The notes under the pieces are model-generated. The model saw only the letters and a list, made by a program, of their open reading frames with translations, was not told the DNA's origin and ran no database searches. Source: an uncultured Eubacteriales bacterium (GTDB lineage Bacteria > Bacillota > Clostridia > Oscillospirales > Oscillospiraceae). Taken from it: a DNA stretch of 9,588 nucleotides. The translations under genes were made by a program, and so were the position numbers. The stretch lies in contig CAUABY010000064.1 in NCBI GenBank assembly GCA_958427375.1, positions 1-9,588 of the forward strand. Reading direction: 5' to 3'. The first letter of the stretch is position 1; the number at the start of each line of letters is the position of its first letter. This document shows positions 5,501 through 9,588 of the stretch, piece by piece.

Positions 5501-5917
5501 ATGAATAACGACCAAATAACCGTGCTCATGGTAGAGCCGGGCAAACCGCCATACCCAAAAGAAATAGCTTCGGGATTAAGTTCCTTGCAGCAGGAGGTCG
5601 GCGGTTACATAGAAGCAACTTACCCCAGCAGTGTTGACCCTGTTGCAATTATCTGTAATGAGACTGGGAAAATAGATCAGCTCCCGTTCAATCGCGGCCT
5701 GCGGGACGAGAATGGAGAATTGTACGACTTCATCATGGGCAACTTTGTGGTCGTCGGTCTCGGCGAGGACAATTTCACATCGCTTCCGCAGGAGTACATT
5801 GAGAAATATAGTCAGCTTTTTGCCCAGCCGGAGCTGCTTGGCATTGTAGACGGCGCGCTGACTGTCATGCCGGATATGGCCGACGATGAAACAGCATTTT
5901 CGTGTTTTGAGCTGTGA
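5501..5917 (+). CDS. DUF3846 domain-containing protein
   Basis: 138 residues; the ATG at 5501 is preceded by AGGAGG (5490-5495) at 5 bases. The sequence carries DUF3846 hallmarks: ITVLMVEPGKPPYPKEI at the start, LQQEVGGYIEATYP, VAIICNETGKI, LPFNRGLRDENGELYDFI and GNFVVVGLGEDNF. The tail is acidic (MADDETAFSCFEL). No signal peptide or membrane helix is present, so it is cytoplasmic. This family is typically found on phages and conjugative elements of Firmicutes; no biochemical role is established to my knowledge. It lies downstream of the Api92-like gene and upstream of the surface-protein operon. Confidence 0.9.
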   Translation: MNNDQITVLMVEPGKPPYPKEIASGLSSLQQEVGGYIEATYPSSVDPVAIICNETGKIDQLPFNRGLRDENGELYDFIMGNFVVVGLGEDNFTSLPQEYIEKYSQLFAQPELLGIVDGALTVMPDMADDETAFSCFEL

Positions 5918-5921
5918 GCAT

Positions 5922-6023
5922 ATGCGCAGGAAGAAAAATCGCGGCGCATACCGCACTCCCCCGTTAGGCAAACGGCAACGGAAAAGGCTCAAGCAAATAG
6001 CGTTAAAAAATCGGAGGTGTTAA
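5922..6023 (+). CDS. Tiny, highly basic ORF (33 aa)
   Basis: An ATG at 5922, 4 bases after the DUF3846 stop, opens a 33-codon frame ending in TAA at 6021-6023. It starts MRRKKNRGAYRTPP and has 15 Arg/Lys and no Asp or Glu. There is no good ribosome site, so it would depend on coupling to the DUF3846 gene. Its stop lies inside the adhesin initiation region (ribosome site at 6013-6017, probable start at 6026), so ribosomes finishing here could reinitiate on the adhesin. It may be a nucleic-acid-binding micropeptide, a leader peptide for coupling, or chance. Confidence 0.4.
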   Translation: MRRKKNRGAYRTPPLGKRQRKRLKQIALKNRRC

Positions 6024-6028
6024 ATATC
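6013..6028 (+). promoter_or_regulatory. Ribosome site of the adhesin, facing an ATC codon
   Basis: GGAGG (6013-6017) has no ATG, GTG or TTG at usable spacing in the adhesin frame. A GTG at 6017 overlaps the ribosome site itself. The codon at normal distance (8 bases) is ATC at 6026, giving (M)TITKPTRILAFLCIF, a normal signal peptide start. Confidence 0.55.
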
Positions 6029-8053
6029 ACTATTACAAAGCCCACGCGCATATTAGCTTTTCTCTGTATATTTCTCGTCCTTTTAGCCATTCTCCCAATC
6101 TCATCCTTTGCGGATTGGGTTACGGTCGGCACATATCCGTCTGCATCATATTTTCAGACCTTTTCCAGCAAAGGCGTGTGGACGGCCTTGGGTACGCCCA
6201 TGCATTACATCAACGAGACCGGGCAGGTCGCCTATTGCCTGCAAACCAATTATAATTCGCCGAATAACAGCGGTTACTCGTCCACAAGCGGCTGGCAGTA
6301 TTATGACGAGGTCACTATAAGGGGTTTGCAGGCAATTCTTGAACATGGCTATCCTAACGATACCGGCGGCTTTCCTGACGATGAAGCGCGGTATGCCACA
6401 GCCAATGCCATCCGCTTCTGGCTTGCCGAACGGGGCGCTGAGGGTGTTCCTGCGTGGATGAATTTACAGCAATACAGTCAGTTTTTCCGTGGTGCTTCGG
6501 GGTATGAATATCTTTTTCAGTGGTGCTTATATCTTTTGGCCAATGCCCGCTATCAGGTGACGCTTGGCCACTCGGTAAGTTTTTCTCCAATCACGCTCAC
6601 GGAGGATGGCGATTATTTTGTCGGTACAACGACCGTCAGCCTTGAAAACTGCTCCGGCGGCTATTCGCTCGACACAAGCGGCTTACCCTCTGATGCGGAG
6701 GTTGCAGGCTATACCTGCAATCACGGTGATGTGCTCACAATACGCATACCCAAAATCTATGGGAGCAGCGCCTTCACTTTAAGCGCGGTCGGCAGAGATA
6801 ACAAGACGGATGCAAGCCTTGTGTTTTTCAATCCCTCTAACTGGGGCGAACAGCGAATACTCGCCTACACCTATGACATAGAGAGCGACGCCGCCACTGC
6901 GAGCATTGAGCTCATAACGCCAGAGCCGGAACTTCCCAAAACCGCCGGGCTGACGATACGCAAGCTTGACGCTGACACCGGCCTCGCCATGCCGGGCGTT
7001 ACATTCGCGCTCTACAACTCGTCCGGTGAACTCATTTCCTATGGCACAACCGATGAGGGCGGCTATGTGTACTTCACTGATCTGCCTCTCGGAGATTATT
7101 TCTATGAGGAAATGAACACGCTTGAAGATTATGTTCTGGACAACACAAGGTATTCTGTAACACTGGCTACAAGTGGAGAAACCGTTGAAGTGACCATGAC
7201 AAACAGCCGCTTCCGCGCAAAGCTCGTTATAGTCAAGCAGGACGGCGAGACAGGTGCGCCTCTCAGCGGCGCAGGATTTCGTCTTTATGATTCTGCCGAA
7301 AATATTGTCGGCGAGGGCTGCACCGACGAGAACGGGCAGATTACCTTTGAAAATCTGAAAAAGGGCAGCTACACGTATCAGGAGTATGAAGCGCCACCTG
7401 GGTATGCGCTGGATGATACCATGTACCCATTAGACATCACGGAGCACGGCAAAACCATTACCGTCACGGTGGATAACGCAGCTATCCCGCTAGAACGGGA
7501 CGGGAGTATTACCGTTACTAAGAAAAGCTCTGGCGGCAACATTTTAATGGGCGCTGAATACCTGCTCGAATATTCCATAGATGGCGGGGCAACATGGCAG
7601 CCGGTCTTCAACCGCACGGGTGAGGACATTGAAGTCGGAGGATGTACAAGCTCCGTACTGAATAACGGTCGTCTTACAGTAAACAGCGCGGGCACTGCCA
7701 CATTTTCCGGTCTCAAAGCAGACCTTTCTATTATATATAGGCTCACGGAAACCAGAGCATCTGACGGCTGTACTTTACTGGCTGAGCCGTTGTACACCGG
7801 TACGATTCCCGTAAAGGTGGACAAGTCTTTCTCTTCCGATGACTGTGAGCTCATAGATGGTGAGAACTACTGCTATACCCTCTATGTCACGGCAGTCAAC
7901 GGTGCTATGTACCGCTTGCCGAACACCGGCGGCAACGGCTTTATGTACATTCCCATAGTTCTCTGTATTCTCGGAGCTATATTGTATGCACTCACAATAA
8001 CACAAGACATGAAATCTTTTGAAAAGAAAAAGGAGAAAAACTCGCATGATTAA
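6026..8053 (+). CDS. LPXTG-anchored thioester/Cna-B domain surface adhesin
   Basis: 675 residues if started at the ATC at 6026 (678 from GTG 6017). Signal peptide: residues 1-29, with hydrophobic core LAFLCIFLVLLAILPIS. A thioester-domain-like region covers about 35-180, with AYCLQTNY placing the candidate Cys at 71. Two Cna-B/SpaA-type domains follow: about 307-393 (LTIRKLDADTG, then YFYEEMNTLEDYVLD) and 398-486 (LVIVKQDGETG, then YTYQEYEAPPGYALD), each with a Lys in the first strand and a Glu in the late strand suited to an isopeptide bond. A third beta domain spans about 493-625. LPNTG (631-635), a transmembrane helix (about 640-660) and a Lys-rich tail form a sortase signal. It should be wall-anchored or a pilus-tip adhesin. 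The ancestral pilin start overlapped its stop (ATGATTAA). The usual Gln partner of the thioester is not obvious. Confidence 0.92.
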   Translation: MTITKPTRILAFLCIFLVLLAILPISSFADWVTVGTYPSASYFQTFSSKGVWTALGTPMHYINETGQVAYCLQTNYNSPNNSGYSSTSGWQYYDEVTIRGLQAILEHGYPNDTGGFPDDEARYATANAIRFWLAERGAEGVPAWMNLQQYSQFFRGASGYEYLFQWCLYLLANARYQVTLGHSVSFSPITLTEDGDYFVGTTTVSLENCSGGYSLDTSGLPSDAEVAGYTCNHGDVLTIRIPKIYGSSAFTLSAVGRDNKTDASLVFFNPSNWGEQRILAYTYDIESDAATASIELITPEPELPKTAGLTIRKLDADTGLAMPGVTFALYNSSGELISYGTTDEGGYVYFTDLPLGDYFYEEMNTLEDYVLDNTRYSVTLATSGETVEVTMTNSRFRAKLVIVKQDGETGAPLSGAGFRLYDSAENIVGEGCTDENGQITFENLKKGSYTYQEYEAPPGYALDDTMYPLDITEHGKTITVTVDNAAIPLERDGSITVTKKSSGGNILMGAEYLLEYSIDGGATWQPVFNRTGEDIEVGGCTSSVLNNGRLTVNSAGTATFSGLKADLSIIYRLTETRASDGCTLLAEPLYTGTIPVKVDKSFSSDDCELIDGENYCYTLYVTAVNGAMYRLPNTGGNGFMYIPIVLCILGAILYALTITQDMKSFEKKKEKNSHD

Positions 8054-8083
8054 ACTCAGAAAACTCCTCGCGCTCATACTCTC
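8027..8083 (+). repeat. 57-bp direct repeat, left copy
   Basis: Identical over 57 bases to 8914-8970, 887 bp apart. It holds the last adhesin codons (KEKNSHD and stop), the GGAG ribosome site and the first 12 codons of the pilin gene. After 8083 the sequences diverge. Confidence 0.97.
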
Positions 8084-8123
8084 CTGTGGAAATAATACCT
8101 TGAATCCTTGCTGCCATGCTTGA
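8046..8123 (+). pseudogene. Truncated pilin start fused to 13 foreign codons (25 aa)
   Basis: The ATG at 8046 overlaps the adhesin stop and encodes the pilin signal start MIKLRKLLALIL, then at the 8083 junction passes into unrelated sequence (CGNNTLNPCCHA) and stops at TGA 8121-8123. It keeps the native ribosome site and is probably still translated. LILSC at the fusion point resembles a weak lipobox, so a tiny lipopeptide is conceivable. It is most simply a remnant of the pilin 5' end. Confidence 0.75.
8084..8117 (-). pseudogene. 5' stub of an unidentified gene on the minus strand
   Basis: Read on the minus strand, a strong ribosome site (AAGGGGAGGTG, within 8127-8137) precedes an ATG at 8117, followed by MAARIQGIIST before the 57-bp repeat begins at 8083. 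Beyond that the frame continues as antisense of the adhesin end and is not a real product. It looks like the first 11 codons of a gene carried by the donor of the inserted segment. The stub is too short to name; a recombinase N-terminus is only one possibility. Confidence 0.4.
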
Positions 8124-8177
8124 ATCACCTCCCCTTGGGCATGAAAAAAGCTCATATACTCAAAGCAGATAGGCAGA

Positions 8178-8218
8178 ACAAATATTAGGTTGATTTCATC
8201 CTAATATTTGTGTATACT
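8178..8218 (+). promoter_or_regulatory. Toxin-antitoxin promoter with overlapping 12-bp operator
   Basis: ACAAATATTAGG (8178-8189) and CCTAATATTTGT (8200-8211) are a perfect 12-bp inverted repeat with a 10-base spacer. The -35 TTGATT (8190-8195) lies in the spacer and the -10 TATACT (8213-8218) follows 17 bp later, just after the right arm. A repressor bound here would block RNA polymerase, fitting autoregulation by the Phd-like antitoxin. Confidence 0.85.
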
Positions 8219-8241
8219 ATAGTTGAAAGGAGGTCGATACC

Positions 8242-8484
8242 ATGAACATCGACACAAACACTATTGTCCCAATTTCCCTTGCAAACCAGAACTTTTCCAA
8301 AGTCGCCCGGCTTGTCGATCAATACGGCTCGGCTGTTATCATGAAAAATAACGCTCCTCGTTATATTATCTATGAATTTAATCAGGCGGATTCAATCCAA
8401 GCTGCCTCTGATGAGGATGTTCTCGCCGCATCCAACAAGTTGATGCGGCGGAATAAATATGTTTACGAGGAACTCGCCAAATGA
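8242..8484 (+). CDS. Phd/YefM-family antitoxin
   Basis: 80 residues; the ATG at 8242 is preceded by AAAGGAGG (8225-8232). Residues 6-50 (TIVPISLANQNFSKVARLVD, then GSAVIMKNNAPRYIIYEF) are the standard Phd/YefM DNA-binding fold, in which the N-terminal half binds the operator. The Asp/Glu/Gln-rich C-terminal part (51-80, ADSIQAASDEDVLAASNKLM onward) would be disordered alone and fold onto the toxin. It neutralises the Doc-like toxin and represses the operon from the inverted repeat at 8178-8211, with the toxin as likely co-repressor. Its stop overlaps the toxin start by 4 bases (ATGA), giving translational coupling, as is usual in this family. Confidence 0.93.
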   Translation: MNIDTNTIVPISLANQNFSKVARLVDQYGSAVIMKNNAPRYIIYEFNQADSIQAASDEDVLAASNKLMRRNKYVYEELAK

Positions 8485-8858
8485 GAATATTAAGCAAGCG
8501 ACAAATTATTTTTCTTCATTCCGCTCTGCTATCTGAATCAGGTGGATTAGACGGTATCCGTGACGACGGACTTCTGGACTCTGCACTCAATGCCCCATTC
8601 CAGACCTTTGCCGATCAGGATTTATACCCAACCGTAATCGAAAAAGCAACTCGTCTAGGTTTCGGCTTGATACAGAATCATCCATTCATTGACGGAAACA
8701 AAAGAATTGGCACTCATGCAATGCTGGTACTTCTCGAGATTAACAACATAACCCTTTCCTATGAGGATGAAGACTTGATTGCCACTATTCTTTCTGTTGC
8801 CGCTGGTGAACTGGATGCAGATGGTCTATTGGACTGGATACAAAAGCATATTGAATAA
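8481..8858 (+). CDS. Doc-family (Fic fold) toxin, death-on-curing type
   Basis: 125 residues, nearly the same length as phage P1 Doc. The Fic core motif reads HPFIDGNKRIGTH (residues 67-79): catalytic His67, Phe69, acidic Asp71, Asn73, Lys74 and Arg75. The Lys at the position where AMP-transferring Fic proteins have a small residue, and the missing last Arg of GNxRxxR, are Doc-like. P1 Doc phosphorylates EF-Tu and stops translation; the same activity is inferred here, not shown. The motif has Gly where P1 Doc has Ala (HxFxDANKR). It is translated from an ATGA overlap with the antitoxin and has no separate ribosome site. It lies inside the segment that splits the adhesin-pilin operon. Confidence 0.92.
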   Translation: MRILSKRQIIFLHSALLSESGGLDGIRDDGLLDSALNAPFQTFADQDLYPTVIEKATRLGFGLIQNHPFIDGNKRIGTHAMLVLLEINNITLSYEDEDLIATILSVAAGELDADGLLDWIQKHIE

Positions 8859-8866
8859 GGGTCTTT

Positions 8867-8903
8867 CCCCGTCCAGCCATCACATGGCTAGACGGGGATT
8901 TTT
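8867..8903 (+). terminator. Strong terminator of the toxin-antitoxin operon
   Basis: CCCCGTC (8867-8873) with GACGGGG (8891-8897), and AGCCAT (8875-8880) with ATGGCT (8884-8889), separated by one C-A mismatch and a CAC loop, then TTTTT. It lies 30 bp before the pilin start, so upstream transcripts must read through it to express the pilin. Confidence 0.93.
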
Positions 8904-8913
8904 AATTTTTTCA

Positions 8914-8970
8914 AAAAAGGAGAAAAACTCGCATGATTAAACTCAGAAAACTCCTCGCGCTCATACTCTC
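8914..8970 (+). repeat. 57-bp direct repeat, right copy
   Basis: Identical to 8027-8083. Here the pilin gene continues intact after 8970, so this copy is joined to the native downstream sequence; the left copy is joined to the native upstream sequence (adhesin). Confidence 0.97.
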
Positions 8971-9588
8971 TCTTGCAGCAATTCTATGCTTTCCCATATA
9001 CGCAAGCGCGCTGACGGATGAAACTCCGCCCACTATAGACTACTCACGCACAGGATCCGTCGACATATATAAATACGACCTCACCTCTGCCGAGAAAGAC
9101 GGCGTCTGGAATAGCTCCTATGTCTCAACCGGAGTCCGTGATGAGTACGGTGTTGAATCTATACTTGGCAACACGCAGATAGTGAGCCAGCTCACCGGCA
9201 ACGGCGAAGCCTACGGCTACGCCATAAAGAGTGTTGAGTTCAGCTATCTCAAGATTGCGGACATCTGCGCTTACACAGATGTGGACAACAACACCAACAA
9301 CGTTCAGGTGCTCTATGGTATCGAGCATAACGGCAACACTGACAAGTTCCTTTCCGCACTCGGTTTGAGCATTGACGATAGATACGCTGCGGCGGACAAT
9401 GGCGATGTGTATGCGTATCAGTCGGACGTGCTGATTGACGGTTTGAAAAACGCGCTTACAAACAACGCGACCTCAGTCAAAAACGCTCTCGAAGTTTACG
9501 TCCGTGAAAACGGCGGTATAGCTATTCCGGAAACTGACAGCTACGGTCACAGTTCGGTTTCAGATCTGCCGCTCGGCCTCTATCTCTT
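8933..9588 (+). CDS. Secreted isopeptide-type major pilin (SpaA/SpaH/EbpB-like), 3' partial
   Basis: An ATG at 8933 with GGAG (8919-8922) 10 bases upstream opens 218 codons that run off the window. The signal peptide (MIKLRKLLALILSLAAILCF, then PIYASA) is followed by TGSVDIYKYDLTSAEKDGVW; the Lys in the IYKYD strand is where such pilins form an intramolecular isopeptide bond. The body (AYGYAIKSVEFSYLKIADI, VQVLYGIE, FLSALGLSIDD, VSDLPLGLYL) matches the N-terminal domain of fimbrial isopeptide-forming pilins. Later Cna-B domains, the LPXTG signal and probably a sortase gene should follow outside. Ancestrally its start overlapped the adhesin stop; now an 887-bp toxin-antitoxin insertion and its terminator separate them, and I see no new promoter in between. 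Confidence 0.88.
   Translation, partial: MIKLRKLLALILSLAAILCFPIYASALTDETPPTIDYSRTGSVDIYKYDLTSAEKDGVWNSSYVSTGVRDEYGVESILGNTQIVSQLTGNGEAYGYAIKSVEFSYLKIADICAYTDVDNNTNNVQVLYGIEHNGNTDKFLSALGLSIDDRYAAADNGDVYAYQSDVLIDGLKNALTNNATSVKNALEVYVRENGGIAIPETDSYGHSSVSDLPLGLYL

Larger units (their letters stand above)
8084..8913 (+). mobile_element. Inserted toxin-antitoxin module between adhesin and pilin
   Basis: The unique segment between the two 57-bp repeats holds a minus-strand gene stub, a promoter-operator, a Phd-like antitoxin, a Doc-like toxin and a terminator. I see no terminal inverted repeats, transposase or integrase. The repeat makes sense as a duplication of the adhesin/pilin junction made during insertion, and homologous recombination between copies would excise 887 bp and restore the operon. 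Confidence 0.7.

Noticed and set aside
7775..8155. 126-codon minus-strand frame over the adhesin end and the insertion junction
   Set aside because: It spans the adhesin coding region and the 57-bp repeat, in a different frame from the strong minus-strand ribosome site and ATG at 8117, so it is antisense shadow.
8084..8913. Insertion sequence or classical transposon around the toxin module
   Set aside because: The segment ends show no inverted repeats and no transposase is present; the 57-bp duplication is far longer than usual target duplications.
1..9588. CRISPR arrays, tRNA or rRNA genes
   Set aside because: No regularly spaced repeats, cloverleaf or rRNA-like sequence was seen on either strand.

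Overview
The window looks like a low- to mid-GC Firmicutes genome of the gut Clostridia type (Oscillospiraceae/Lachnospiraceae-like). The evidence is gene content (PcsB/EnvC-like M23 hydrolase, DUF4367-type anti-sigma candidate, Api92-like and DUF3846 proteins, LPXTG adhesin and pilin), strong AGGAGG ribosome binding sites and many compact intrinsic terminators. No species can be named from sequence alone.

Layout. (1) 1-1152: 3' part of a secreted coiled-coil M23 peptidase, then a terminator. (2) 1159-3602: a regulatory cassette of XRE repressor, ECF-type sigma factor, single-pass membrane DUF4367 protein (probable anti-sigma) and small secreted protein, closed by two tandem terminators. (3) 3603-3832: gene-free leader with a long imperfect hairpin, an overlapping alternative hairpin, a terminator-like hairpin and a 13-bp inverted repeat. 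(4) 3833-4246: a small protein with only sigma region 4. (5) 4247-4726: 480 bp of GC-rich, hairpin-rich DNA without a convincing gene, a good candidate for a structured RNA or cis-acting conjugation locus. (6) 4727-6023: Api92-like protein, DUF3846 protein and a tiny very basic ORF, the cargo typical of Tn1549-like clostridial conjugative elements. (7) 6026-9588: a cell-wall anchored thioester/Cna-B adhesin (LPNTG) and the start of a secreted major pilin, running off the window.

The adhesin-pilin pair is split by an 887-bp segment carrying a Phd/Doc toxin-antitoxin operon with its own operator-promoter and terminator. It is bounded by a perfect 57-bp direct repeat containing the adhesin stop and the pilin ribosome site plus first codons. 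Deleting one repeat copy plus the module would restore an adhesin and pilin overlapping at ATGATTAA, so this is a recent and possibly reversible interruption of a surface-structure operon. The Doc terminator now stands between the adhesin promoter and the pilin.

A second unusual point: two genes of the same element (Api92-like and adhesin) have ideal Shine-Dalgarno sequences but no ATG/GTG/TTG at the expected place. ATT and ATC stand there instead, suggesting IF3-sensitive AUU/AUC starts, lost starts or sequence error. These two observations and the structured region at 4247-4640 are the parts most worth following up.
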